Source: Lethocerus indicus (taxonomy: Eukaryota; Arthropoda; Insecta; Hemiptera; Belostomatidae). From it: DNA of 64,000 nucleotides. The stretch spans positions 27,104,954 to 27,168,953 of the forward strand of contig JACDQD010000005.1 in NCBI GenBank assembly GCA_019843655.1. The letters run 5' to 3'. The position numbers and the translations under genes were made by a program. Numbering within the stretch: position 1 is the stretch's first letter; every line of letters starts with the position of its first letter. Below, piece by piece: positions 27,665 to 39,841 of this stretch. The notes below the pieces were generated by a model. The model saw only the letters and a program-made list of their open reading frames with translations. It was not told the origin of the DNA and did not search any database.

Positions 27665-27719
27665 GATAACCCCTTTGTTATCAATCAATAAGAACCGGTG
27701 GGAGGGGTCCCGACCTCCC
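27665..27719 (+). other. Two short hairpins side by side
   Basis: GATAAC-CCCTTT-GTTATC at 27665-27682 and GGGAGG-GGTCCCGA-CCTCCC at about 27700-27719. Possible chance structures in GC-biased sequence. Confidence 0.5.
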
Positions 27720-28508
27720 TTAGATATTGATGCGTGTTAAACTAGCTCGGTATACTTCAGTTTCCCTCCCCTCTTTCCACTACCGTCATCCTAGAGCCCA
27801 CATCTATATCCCATTAAGGGTTTTTGGTTATCGTTTAATACCCCGGCCTCGCCTGCCAACGGGTAAACGTCCAGAGGATAAATCGTGCGAATATTTACCG
27901 AATATTTGAGTGATAAGAACGTGTAAACATTCAATCCTTTTAAAGGCAACGAGGTTGGGGACCGTACCAACAATAATTATTATTATTTTTATTAATAATA
28001 AACATGATGAATATTCAGATTTTTTTTTAATTTGACGTAGCTATCGAACTCTAGAAAGGACATAAACCCATAGTATCGTATTAATTCGACAGAATGGAAA
28101 CATTAAGACTAAATAATACAGGTAAATATTTAATATTAAATATAAGTTTGAAAACACTGTGGAATGTTAAGAATACTCGGTCCATATTTTAAATTTAAAC
28201 TAAGTGTTAAACTAATTTAACCTACCCCCTTAAATTATTATGAAGTTATTATGAGTTAGAACGGCTTCTTTTTTCTCCCAGCAGTAAGATCGAGTTAGCG
28301 ACGCGTCGAGTGCCGTTCGATGGGGCCGTCGAGGCTGGGGTCGAGTGAAATCGCATTCGACAAAACCGCTGGACCGAGCGACAGCTATCAAGAACTATTC
28401 AGAATCTAAATTCCCATTGTAGATTTCAATTGCCGGCTCCGCCATTAAACATCCGGGGCTATCCTGCGAGCCGGCAGATAGATAAAGCGTTGGACGGTCC
28501 GGAGTTGT

Positions 28509-28534
28509 GGGAGGGGGGGTGGTGGGGCGCAGGG
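28509..28534 (+). other. G-rich tract able to form a G-quadruplex
   Basis: GGGA, seven G, TGGT, GGGG, CGCA, GGG. A second tract lies at 28627-28641 (GGGT, six G, A, GGGG). Confidence 0.6.
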
Positions 28535-29020
28535 CTTCCCAAAAACGCTTTGCATTAACCGTTTAAGCGGCGCCCGGCCCATTAATGGGCGGTGGGGATG
28601 GAGGGGAGGCGAAGGGCACCTACAAAGGGTGGGGGGAGGGGACACACAACCGCTTGATTTACACCCACTGTTGGCAATGTCCCGCATTAAACGTGTTAAT
28701 GGGCCCGCCCCCCACTACCCCACAAACACGCCGCTTCAATAATAAACTCGAAAACTTTCTCAAAATGAGGAATTTACGAGCCACCGGGTGAGGGGAGGGT
28801 GGGGTGTCATATAAAAACGGAATTCGCAAGGTAACCGTTGTCAATCGAATCGGAGACGTCGGTAACTTTAATAATTTTTAATATTTCTCAAGCTCGGTAT
28901 ATCATTTATAACGATATATAATTTGTTAATATGTCGTATACATGCGATAGCAAATCTCCGAACACCACCTCGAATGGAAATTATAACGTGATTTTCTCAT
29001 TACCTAGTGAAGTACCATCA

Positions 29021-29037
29021 ATGAGCGACACGCTCAT
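29021..29037 (+). other. 7-bp hairpin with a triloop
   Basis: ATGAGCG, loop ACA, CGCTCAT. Confidence 0.7.
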
Positions 29038-30233
29038 GTCATTATGGCTGGCGCCGTAACCGAACTAGAATTATGTTCGGACATAAAGTGAAGGTAGAAT
29101 AAAAGGCAAATGTTAAAGAACTCAATCGAAGTTTCAGTAAAATGAGACCGCTGGGAGCTGTGAATCGGAGTCTATTTGTAAAGAGCGCCGAGGGGGAATT
29201 GTTTGGAGCCGGAGGCCTGCCGGGGGTTGCGGTCAGCTGGGCCCAACCGCCCCTCCTCCATTTTTAAAGGGGATGAGACCGGACCAAGTTGGCAAGCGAA
29301 AGAAACAAAAAAAACAACCTCCCCCCTACGACCGGAAATCCGCTCACGCTGCAGTCACGCACTACACACTAAAGTAACCCCGGCCCCCCAAAGAGGAGTT
29401 GAACAGCTGCCCCATCGCACCACCTACAATAGCTCTCCAATAGTCATACAGCTCGCGCCGTTGGGAAAACGCAAAATGCAAATGAACAACGGCCAAACAC
29501 CAATTATAAAACTCGCGTATATAACCGATAACAACGAAAATACCAGAATCTATGAAAAATGCAAAAGGACAACGGCCAAATGCCGTTGGTAAAATTAAAA
29601 TTTCGGTTGCACAACAAATTATATAATTGATGAAAACCAAAATCACCAGAAAAGTCAGTCTTGAAAGATTGAAAATTTTTTGTAAGAAGCGACGGACGCT
29701 ATATGAATAAAACGTTGTTGTACTATATTTAGGACTATCGCCACTTTTGTACCTCTTATTATATATATTTTTTCTCTCGCGTACGTCCCCGGCAGTTCTA
29801 CGTTTTAAAACATCTTGAATTACTTTAATTGAAATACTCGCTGAAGCGTAGACATTAAGCTGCGAACGTCCGCCGTGGTCTACATTCCACAGGTAGAAAA
29901 CAAGAAACGGTAATTTTGCCGGCTCATATTGGATTAACGAATGGAAGGTATTAATAAATTACATTACGGGATTAGAATTGCTTCCTCTCTAAAGAATCTG
30001 TGCCATCTCACTTGTCGTGCTACTAAAAATTAATGTAAACATTACATTCGAAGTGTACACGAATTACGGTTAGGATTCGGGACGCTTACCCCATGATGTG
30101 GGCCAATATATTACTGAAGGAAAATCGCACAAGTGATGATATATCAAACACTCACGGTTGTTACTAATCTGGCCCAGTTAGAATATGGTAAGAACAGAAT
30201 AATAATGAATCGGAATAGCAATTTTCTTATTAC

Positions 30234-30234
<1 letters not shown>

Positions 30235-30268
<34 letters not shown>
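30235..30268 (+). repeat. (TA)n microsatellite
   Basis: Uninterrupted TA repeat of 34 bases. Confidence 0.95.
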
Positions 30269-30269
<1 letters not shown>

Positions 30270-31015
30270 TCAATAGAATAAAGAAAACCTGTTAAAAATT
30301 GAGGAAAAGTATATTTGACCTGAGCGTAGCCGGTAAGGCCGGAGGGCTCGTCACTGGATTGTAAAGTTTTTGCACTGACTTTGATTTATAGCTGAGAGAG
30401 TGCCAGCGGTGGCATTAAGCCCCCCCCCTCAACCACCACCACCGCTAACGATGCTTTCAACAGCCCTTTCAATGGTAAAGAAAATACACGCCTGCACTAG
30501 GAAAAATATCCAATCGCATTTTCCATTCGCCAGATCTATAACAAACTGCATTCTCAAAATCATATCACCGCCCAATATCCCCGGTGAAACTTTTAGGAAA
30601 ACGGCCAGTAATTATTTGTTGGCAATAGACAAGCACATATATTCTGAAATTGAAATGTATAACTGAAGAAAATGTACAAACTAGGACTAATACTTTTCTT
30701 TAGCATTAAGCTAAAAACAAAAATGTCGTCGTAAATAAATGGCCGACAAGGTGGTGTGTACAGATTACCGTGTGAATGATTGCAAAAAAGTGCTATATAC
30801 ATTCTATAAATTCATTTGAAACAGAGAACCAATTTAGGAAGGGTTCGTCAATGTTTGACGGATGGGTTGAATTTGTATTAAATATAATCACTGATACTGC
30901 CTTTCTGGGTATCTATCTATTGGATAGTAACAGTGTAGTGACAGACTGATTTATCCGCTTAGCTGTCTCTATTCTACTACAGCAGTGCTATATTACGGAA
31001 TGTTATTGACGACAT

Positions 31016-31048
31016 CTAGAAGTTCGAAACCGGTCTAAGCCAAATAGA
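31016..31048 (+). repeat. Remnant of a hammerhead-like copy
   Basis: Only the second half is clear: GAAACCGGTC at 31026-31035 followed by TAAGCCAAAT. A weak call on its own; it is supported by the other copies. Confidence 0.3.
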
Positions 31049-31706
31049 TGGATGGATAAGCAATATGGGAGAGATGACAACGCTCGCCCCACCACTGTAA
31101 GATCCCCGAGGCATTACTCGGATGCTCTAAGCTTCGGAACTTGGCCAAAGGGCTTAGAGAGAGAGCCCTACGAAACTATCCGTTATGGGCTGAATTCGGC
31201 TAGACGAAAAAAAACGTCGATAAGGTCCTCCTTAACACATAAAATTGTGAACTTATCCTCGTCGAGATCTAACCCAATTGGATGTTCCAATAATAAATTT
31301 CGTCTCTGGTTTCCACCAATTGAAAAAAAAAGAAGGAAGGAAAATCAAATTCAATTGAGAATGTTCTAATTGACAATGAGAACAACGTTGAATTAATAAA
31401 AATGTATAACATTATGTTTTACATGTTCTGCATGGTTTCTTATATTTAAAGAATATTTTCAGTCAGTTGTAAGTTTTATGTGGTAATTCATAACCCGTTT
31501 TTCAACAATAGAATTGAATCATGTAATAATTGAGTCGTATGGTTAAACGAATAAATGACTACGGATATTGAAGGTAATGCAGCGCAAATAAATTAAATTA
31601 CCTCCCAAAGGTAAACCCGTTTATCGATAAATAAAAGTCTTCAACATTCGCGAAAATACGAAATTCAATTGGAGGCTAAATTTCTTGGCTGTGACGGGTA
31701 GTGTGT

Positions 31707-31733
31707 GGGTTGGTGGGGGGGGGGGCGGGAGGG
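31707..31733 (+). other. G-rich tract able to form a G-quadruplex
   Basis: A run of 11 G, then C, GGG, A and GGG, preceded by GGGTTGGT. At least four G-triplets with one-base loops can be drawn. Confidence 0.7.
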
Positions 31734-32266
31734 CTATTATTAAACGCCGAGGCTGGTAGGCAGAGCCGGGCGGACACCGGGGTGAGGCGGGTCCGCCTAT
31801 ACCCACACAACACGGGCTCACAATAAGCCCCACGTGTAATTGGTTCGGCGAGCAAATATTAAACGATATCCACCTCCACCTCTCGCCGCCCGAGCCCAAG
31901 GCCGAGACCAGACGCTCGGCACCCAATTGGATTCCGGGAATTTATTCCAGAGCAATTCTCCCGCGTCGAGCTTTGATGTTTCCCGCAAAATTTGAATAAC
32001 ACTTATCGTGCGGAAAGAAGGGATTAATTCGACAGTTATACGTCGAATCGGGTACAACGGATGAAAGCGGCCGGAATACAATTTGCAATAAAACGGCCAC
32101 AGTCTAGTTAGATTAGAAGTGACTTGGCCACGAGCTAAAATCCGAAATAAATACCACTAAAGTGGTATACACAAAATAACCCTTGTATAAAATTCGCGAA
32201 CCATATAATTCACGAAGTATATAACCAGATAGAAGTCCTGCCAATATCATATTTCCTGAATATATT

Positions 32267-32268
<2 letters not shown>

Positions 32269-32302
<34 letters not shown>
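32269..32302 (+). repeat. (AT)n microsatellite
   Basis: Uninterrupted AT repeat of 34 bases. Confidence 0.95.
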
Positions 32303-32304
<2 letters not shown>

Positions 32305-32611
32305 ACCGAGATCAGCAGCCTTGTGACTGAACTTTAGATGGAAAGAAATTATTCAAGAAATATATTGGAGTATTAGAGTGTAGTTAAAGATTTCCACTCT
32401 TTTAACTAGCAGACATTTCCAGTTGAATCATGATATTTCACAGAGGGGTTACACATCTCAGGCCTACTAAGGAAATATCGAAAGTTAGATTCTTGCAATT
32501 GTACGATACTTACAAAATTATAACCAATATTTAATATCCGTGTTAACACATAATCGTCATGAGATTCCTGTAAGAAAAAACGGTGAAGACACTGTAATAT
32601 TTACAGCGCGT

Positions 32612-32662
32612 AACTAAAGATGGCGAGAAGCTGAAATCTGTCAGGCCGAAGACCGGAAAATT
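32612..32662 (+). repeat. Decayed hammerhead-like copy
   Basis: ACTAAAGATGGCGAGAAGC, then TGAAATCTGTC and GAAGACCGG follow the family order with several substitutions. The first box is CTAAAGA instead of CTGAAGA. Confidence 0.45.
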
Positions 32663-34977
32663 CACTCATTGGGGGTTTTACTAATAAAGAATGTTTATAT
32701 ATCGCATTATATTGGTAATAATCGGAATGTATATTCATAAACCTGCACGGGAATTTTCAGTCGCACTTTAAGTTTGGTTAAAGATTAAAATATTTTTCAA
32801 TACTCTTTTTAATTCCAAAAATATACAATTATCAACGTCAAAATAGAAAAAAAAATAAATTTAAAAGCACATACAGTTATTACGACAGAAAGAATAAGAT
32901 ATTTAACAAACAATTTGCGGGAAATTGGTAGCCAAAGGCGTATTATCATTTACTATCTCGTCTTGGTTTTTTCTGTGTCCGCCAAAACCTTTTCCTCCTT
33001 TTCTTTTGTAGTTTTCACTCGGTCAAACAACAAGCGTTGATTGACAATGCAGTTTCCAAACGGTGCTACTCTTGGTTAATTGAAATCCTTCGGTTTAAAA
33101 ATCAGGGAATCAAACTCTGGACCGAAGCAGGGTAACACAGTACTACTGCTTATAGTCCCCTCATCCGCTGCCGAATTGTATCTCAACCATCCAATTTAAA
33201 TTATTTTTTTATCGCTTACATTGTTTTTATCTATTTACAGATAATTGTTTTTCTTAAAGCCTAACGTTTTCTTTTCTGATTAAAACATCAGTTATAGTTC
33301 ACACTGTGCAATGCAAATAGGTGCAAAATTAGTAGCATGAAATTGTTAAATTTTAGCTAGTTAAAAAATCAGAAGTTCCACCTAAATATTCACTTGTGTG
33401 AAAATATCGTTTCGAATAGGAAGCTGTTTTCTCTAATATTACCCCATAATAATTTACGGACGCCTCGTGTCAAGTCCTTCATACCGAGTGAGTATTGAAA
33501 GCAGGATCTCTAGGAAGTGTGACCGAAGTGGCGAAGAGAAGGTTTTTCTTCAAGTCGGTCGCCAGAAACTTCTGTCCGAAAAACAATATATAGCCCGGGC
33601 TCGACGGCCTGAAGAAACATTTTCCGATAATTCATTATATCGAAGGACGTCTCCGAACGGCATCCCCGCCGAGAGACTCTAGCGACAACAACGGAAAGAA
33701 AGCCTTCGGACAAGAACAGAAAGTTCAAAGGACTTTTTCCACAAAGGGTTTTTTTTTTATTCGGACCCCGCAAAAATATTCCCTGACCTTTCTATCAAGG
33801 ACAGAAGAATGGAGAAAGTAGCTCTAAAATTCATTAACGATACCAAATCCTTGAAGAATAAAGTAAGCAACTTCCAATGTTCAAACATTATGAATGAACT
33901 TCGTACAGCATTTGCCCCATACAAAAGAAAAAACAAAACAAAAGTGTTCTTCTTTTTAATTAATCGGATCTCGATAATGTGCTTTCCTGCTACAAGGCAT
34001 AGATTTCCGTCTGTAAACTCTGGACCACTGCCTCTCGAGCCTCATTATTATAATCATTTCACCACTCTATCGTGATGAAGCGGCCCATATTCCTGCTGAT
34101 CGACACATAATTCGACAAAATTTAAAGACTATAAAACCGATTAACTGAATTTAAACTCCAATTTTTACTTTTGCAAAAAGCTCATCGAAAACGACCGTTT
34201 CTCAAGAAGAGAGACAGTGATAGGGACAACTGCTCTGAAAGTAGAAACTATTGAAATATTCAAACGCTTCAATTTTTTCTTAGGCAAAGATTTTTACCGA
34301 TACATAAAAAATGTATGTTATTTTTTATAGTAGCAAACGACTACAAACGGTTCTACTATTAGTAAAACTATATATGATAACATAATAACACTTTTTTTGA
34401 AAAATATATGTATAATAGATATTCCGTAATATCTTTTACATGTAATTTATGTTATTAGCTAGTTATTAATATTGCAATAACTATCACATTGGACAATCAT
34501 GAAAAAGCAAAAAAGGTCTTTGAGAGAGTGAAACGGTGAAATTATATTAATAAGTAAAGTATGAGATTTGACTCCAGTATTCAAAAAGTTATGAATAGTC
34601 TTCTTTTTTTAAATTTTCAAGTAAAATCCACGTATACAATCACTTATAAAAACATCAAATTTTAAATTTATATGCCTCTCAATTTCTCAAGTTCTTTCAA
34701 GGAAATTCAGTTAAGTTCATAACGGCTCTTCGTAAAAATTCCTATGAGCTATGAAAATACGATAAGATCCTGATCAGATTAATGTTGACTTATGCCAGCA
34801 GTAAATTATCCCCAATACTCTCGATCTGAGTTATGAAACTTGATTAAATTAAATTTAAAAAAATAAATTGGTCGCTCTATTATTATAAATTATTAAAATC
34901 TGGGCACCTCTGCATATTGTATAATCCACTGTGAGATGACATCGGATAAATACACTATGGAATAGCGGTAACGGAAT

Positions 34978-35015
34978 GCTACTGTTAAAGGCGAACAGCC
35001 GAAAACCGGTTTGGG
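34978..35015 (+). repeat. Decayed hammerhead-like copy
   Basis: GCTACTG at 34978 is followed by TTAAAGGCGAACAGCC and GAAAACCGG. Stem I 5' side, stem II ends and the GAAA box are recognisable. The rest has drifted. Confidence 0.4.
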
Positions 35016-35878
35016 TTATGAGCGAATGGGCAAGACGAAGCGGAAAATTGCACACTGGCCGTCCGGCAAACAGTTCGCAAACTACCGAGAAGGAATTACA
35101 AATAAGCTCGACCCATGAGCGAAATATTCAGCCAAACGATTATACGTTTGTAATGATAATTGTTAAATTGAACAAACAAGGATTGTTATAATTCAGGCGA
35201 ATGAAATTCACCAGAAGACTGCCATCGATACTGCTATTGGAGGTGTACTCAGGTCACATGCGGTACTGTGTAGAGACTGTGACAATTGTTATACCATAAA
35301 AATAACGAAATTATTTCTGATAATTTTGATATAGGAACCAAATTGAATATTTGAGAAACTCGAACAATCTCACATTTCCAACCCTTGAATGACAAAATCG
35401 GGAATATTTCGGTTAGTGATATTTGATATAAATTAAATTGAGGACTATAACGATCTGTGGTCAATAATTTAACCGATAAACACATTGTTGAATAATTTAA
35501 AAGATATAGTTGAAACATTAATAATATCGCTGTTTAAAAAAACACAGACCCAGTGAACCAATTCGTTAGCATCGTAACGCCTTAGTTTTAAGTAAATCAA
35601 ATCTCTCACGCGGTTTGCACCATCACTTAAAAAGAAATTACATTACTGTAATGTACCCCCCGCCCCTCGCCACAACCTCAGAAGCTCAGATATGATGGAT
35701 AAATGTCGCTCCGGTCGGGATGCGGATAAATCTCGCTTGGAGGGAAATCGGAATATTCGAGGTGATGAAAATTTACAAGGTCCTCAGCGGATTATCTCGT
35801 ATAACTTGCACAACCACGCCGTAATGGGATGACATTTCTGTAAAGCGTTCACCGGATATCCAGTGGTTTGGATGTCAG

Positions 35879-35898
35879 TATGGTGGTCCACCACCATA
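35879..35898 (+). other. 8-bp hairpin
   Basis: TATGGTGG, loop TCCA, CCACCATA. No gene context. Confidence 0.7.
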
Positions 35899-37154
35899 CA
35901 GTTATCGTAACATTTAATGATCTTCAATACCGCATAAGAAATTACATTAATTTTTCATTTGTCGGAGTTATTAAATTAAACCAGATGACAAACAGACGCT
36001 ACGATAAATTATAATGCACACTGATAAAACAGAAACATTTAAGGATTGATGACTATCTCATGCTATTAATGTAGGCCTATGTAATGGGAGGAAAAGGGGG
36101 ATAAATTTACTAAGGCTAGTATGAAGCACATGGCCACAAACATTTTCATCTTCCGCAATGTTCTCGAATCTCGAATAAATGAAGGTAGAGATCCGAGAAT
36201 GCGGAACGACGTAACGATTGAGACTATCTGATGACTTATAAACACAGCCTACCCGACGTTGCAATTTAATTTACTTAATGTTTCTCAGCCGTCGGTTTGA
36301 TACGCGAGAAATCATCTCAGGGATTACAAAGGTTTAAGATTATCATTTCATTAATCACATTAGCTCGACATCTACATTTTTATTTCATGCAGGACCAAGT
36401 ATGCGAGACTTTACTTCCGAGGGGAATTTCATTTTGTCACATACCTAAAAGTGGTGGTCGAGGATGTGGCGAGGGTGGCGACAGGTAAGCAGCCCCAGCC
36501 AACTAAGTCCCACTCCAAACAGCCGCCGGCGAACAAACCCGAAAAACACACCAACAGTAAATCTTCAGGCCGGTCAAAATCGGTGGAACAAAACAGGCAA
36601 AAAAAATTAAATGGAAAAAAATAAAAATCACAAAACTCACACACTACCGGCGACACATCTCCCCCGTGGACACCGCGAACGAAGTAGTCGACTTTGCACT
36701 CCACCCTATTACGACTCCCGTCTATCCGTCGCGGTTCAGATGCAGACAGTTACAGACGCAATTTAGATGAAGACGGGCGCAGATTATTCCCCGAACGTTA
36801 AATATATAAAAGGGCCGTATTGTGAAGGCGACTGTCCGCCAGCCAGAGGCCTACTGTCGAGCCCAGGGCAGGGCTCGGCACTCATCGGAATTGTTCGGCC
36901 GAGTTCGGGTACCGTGGGACCCCCACTCCCTCCTCCATCCCCTCTCTCGCACACACTCAAATATATTTAAGAGGAGAAATCGGTAGTGTTGGTAGTGCAC
37001 ACGGCCGCCTGTCCTCCCCATCAACCTTCCTAACATACAGAAATCGATATTTTTTTGTCAGAACCACCGAACCCACCACCCCCTCCCCCAACCCCCAACC
37101 ATTCTTCTCCAATCACTTCGTCGTGTCACCTATTTGTCCCGACCGCCGAGAGAG

Positions 37155-37277
37155 GAACTGACGACTTGAAAAAGAATGGATCTTCAGAAAGCGGAAGCCA
37201 CGAGGGGGATGATAGCCCGGAAGCGACCACTGAGGATGAGGGCGAGGGAGATAAAAAAGACAGGTCGACGATTGTTC
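37155..37277 (+). other. Coding-like acidic stretch, unrecognised
   Basis: Within an open frame at 37,055-37,501 about 40 codons read as a Ser/Glu/Asp/Lys-rich stretch (DDLKKNGSSESGSHEGDD, then TTEDEGEGDKKD), typical of disordered linkers of nuclear proteins. The flanks are proline-rich from C tracts on the left and run into a hammerhead-like relic on the right, so at most this part is an exon. The nearest donor (GACAG then GTCGAC) is poor. Chance is at least as likely. Confidence 0.15.
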
Positions 37278-37290
37278 TAGTATCGTATGA

Positions 37291-37310
37291 CCCCCCCACC
37301 CCCCACCCCC
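37291..37310 (-). other. C-rich tract, G-quadruplex-capable on the minus strand
   Basis: Runs of 7, 6 and 5 C separated by single A. Another C-rich stretch is at 37,079-37,098. These explain the proline-rich frame here. Confidence 0.6.
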
Positions 37311-37460
37311 TCACTATCATACCACCAACAGAAGATACCCTTCTCATGTCTTCCCCTTGTAATCCTCAAAAACGATGCTGGTGGTATAAGCAAGATATTT
37401 GTTTGCGGCTTCGCGAGGGTTTTGAATATCATCACTCTTCCCATCCTCTGTTCCCACTCG

Positions 37461-37501
37461 ATTATATAAGCCCGGATTTTGCTTGTAGCCATCGTCAGTA
37501 G
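37461..37501 (-). repeat. Decayed hammerhead-like copy
   Basis: The minus strand reads CTACTGACGATGGCTACAAG and then AAAATCCGGGC, keeping the CUGANGA box but not the GAAA box in good form. Confidence 0.4.
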
Positions 37502-38662
37502 AATTTACGAATTAACGGCAATAAATATTTTGTTGTATTCGATTTGATATTCTAACAACAGAACAACTTCGGATGTAGAATTTTACACTAATGGCTCTCT
37601 CAGCAAAACTGGGGATGCCCCAAAGCCGAAGTTCGTTATTCCTAAATATTTTTCAAAACCCATATCTGTGTTATTGGGCGTACGTATACAGTGCCCGAAG
37701 TGAGGAGATATTTTTGCATAGTGTCCTAACAGGAAGCTGATGTCCACAGAGGGTCGGGTGGTCGGTCTGGAAGTAACGACTGGTCGGGTTGATATTTGTG
37801 AAGGGCAGGGGTGTGATACTCCTTATCTGAACCGCCTTTGTTGGGACGACCCGTTCTTCCCTCCCGCCCTACATTCTCCCCCGTCAGATATATTTATGGC
37901 TCCAATTATCCCTGACCCCCGGGGTGTGTGCGGCGGCGGTGGCCCTTAATCTAGAACGAGATAATATACGTTTATTATTTGGCGGGGGTGTTTGACCCCC
38001 TCCCGGCGCGGCTAATATAAACTTTTGGGCCGCAGTTGCGCAAGGCGGCCGGCCTGATTGCGCCACACGTGTCCTCGCATCTGACCAAGCAGGAAATTCA
38101 CATGTTTCGATATAGCCAAATACGAAGATGTTTAGCCTTACTTCACAACAGCAGTCCGGTCATACTACATAGGACGTTGACCAAAGTAACGCTCCATATT
38201 ATAGTGGAAAATAAATAAAGCCTCTCAAGTTTTTCACGGTCATACCGACAACCACCAATAATGTTACAACAATAATAAAATTAATAACAATCAGATATAT
38301 TCCGACGTGACCGAACCGTAGTGCTTAGCGGAACAATAAAACAATATTATAAGGAATAGCGAATTCGCAGATTTTTCTTTCTATTGCAGAAACCGCGCTG
38401 ACTGTATAATTAAAGTGAAGCGATCGATTATAAAAGTGGCAACTCGAGACCAATTTAATAAGCCCTAGCCGGCGCTATCTCTCTTTCCCGCTTCCGCTCG
38501 CAGAACTCAGAGAAGACGTTTCAACTCCTTCAAGTTTTGCCCGACTCGAGTACGAACCAATTTGGCCGCTTAATTTGCCATGAATCGAACATAAATAGAA
38601 AAGTTTACTCGCTTGGCTATCGTTTAAAAGTTTCAATTCGTTTTGGAAATTTGCCAGAAACG

Positions 38663-38731
38663 CGGGGAGGGGGATGAAGAGTGAGAAGGGAGGAGAGAAA
38701 GAGAAAGGAAAGAGGGAGAAGCGAGAGAGAT
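38663..38731 (+). repeat. Polypurine tract
   Basis: About 69 bases nearly all A/G (GGGGAGGGGGATGAAGAGTG and onward), with a few T and C. The frames across it are low-complexity Glu/Lys/Arg and not genes. Confidence 0.8.
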
Positions 38732-39100
38732 GCTCCGGTAGGAACAGGAGGAGATGTGGCGTCATTGGTCCACGGCACGATAAGACCACTTTTCAGTTAC
38801 CTACAGTTCTCTATTCAACCAAGTCGGACTACATTATTATGAGCAGGTACTTAAATAACGCTGTATATAACTATGGAAAGTAATAATCTAAGCAGCATCA
38901 CAGGAGCATCCCTCTAACCACTGAGTTAATTTATTTAAAACTAATACATTCCTGTTACAGTCCGTAATTTTCAATCCTTAATGAAAGAACTATTCTACTT
39001 AAGTTTAGAATCTGAGACGAATTCAAAACAACAAGATTGTGTTTCATTTGTTCCTGAAAGAGAGCTTTAAAATTTAGCTTCCCGTGAGTGAGTTTGTACT

Positions 39101-39121
39101 TGTGTGTGTGTGTGTGTGTGT
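39101..39121 (+). repeat. Short (TG)n microsatellite
   Basis: TG repeat of 21 bases. Confidence 0.9.
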
Positions 39122-39598
39122 AAGTGGCCCGCTCTGAGTGGCCGCCCTGGATACATATATATATAGTGGCCCCAAACTTGGGCGCCCTAGAGCCGGCTTC
39201 AAAAGTTTGTTATTTAACTTTGATTCGGGACCGAGCTATAAGCGGGCTACTGGGCTACTACCTAGGCCAACGTCTCCACCCCCGCCCCCCTCCACCCGCC
39301 CTGAGGATATCTCTTGTGCCGAAATAAATAGAAACTTTTTCGCGCGGACTGTTACATTTGGACTAAACTTTATAATAAAATTTAATAAACCTCTCCTGTC
39401 TTTCACCTATAAGCAGACAGTTTGCTTCTCCCGACACGTACGTTTTTAAGAACCGTTCCGCTGGCGGCGTTGAGAGCAAAACTTTCACACATACGAGAGA
39501 AATTAGTACCGATAAATTAAATTACTCTTCTTAAATTTGTTACCATTTATACATAAAATATTTTATAAAGGAATCCTAAATTTGTTTAACAGATATAT

Positions 39599-39841
39599 AA
39601 TGCGGGAATAGGATCTGAAACGCCGTTTTCGTAATTATATTGGAGAAACAATACTCGTTTAATATAAACCGAACGACAAGATACACCCTCATGACAGCTG
39701 TGCAATGCGGGAATAGTTGAAGCGCCGTTTTAGTCGCTATGTTATAGGAATAATTTCAATGTAATAGAAATCGACAGACCGGGTACTACTATTTTGAGAC
39801 AAATATGTATTAATGAGGCGCCGTTTTCGCAATTATATTGC
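39599..39841 (+). repeat. Three related units about 105 bases apart
   Basis: AATGCGGGAATAG starts at 39599 and again at about 39704; each is followed by GAAACGCCGTTTTCG or GAAGCGCCGTTTTAG. A third, partial unit (GAGGCGCCGTTTTCGCAATT) is at 39,814-39,834. A related copy lies at 26,551-26,615 (CTACACCTTCATGACAG, TAATGCGGGCGTAG, AACGCCGTG). Weak resemblance to part of the 54.5 kb module (GCGGGCTAGTAT, TGCCGT) hints at a common origin. Confidence 0.45.

Larger units (their letters stand above)
24000..31000. other. Gene-free stretch with G-rich patches
   Basis: G/C-run-rich patches at 25.2-26.1 and 28.5-28.8 kb, two AT tracts and the 26.55 kb repeat. A 103-codon frame at 24,602-24,291 (minus) and a 129-codon frame at 29,203-29,592 (plus) are unrecognised. 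The latter contains a small internal duplication (AACGGCCAAA at about 29,488 and 29,571). Confidence 0.45.
32670..36900. other. Gene-free, mostly AT-rich stretch
   Basis: Long A/T-rich segments with decayed repeat relics near 34.98 kb and a hairpin at 35.88 kb. Frames are all under 92 codons with AT-biased composition. No gene is supported. Confidence 0.5.

Noticed and set aside
36455..36490. GAGGATGTGGCGAGGGTGGCG, a possible further motif copy
   Set aside because: Only a few bases agree, and neither core box nor the AAAGACCAAACC tail is present.
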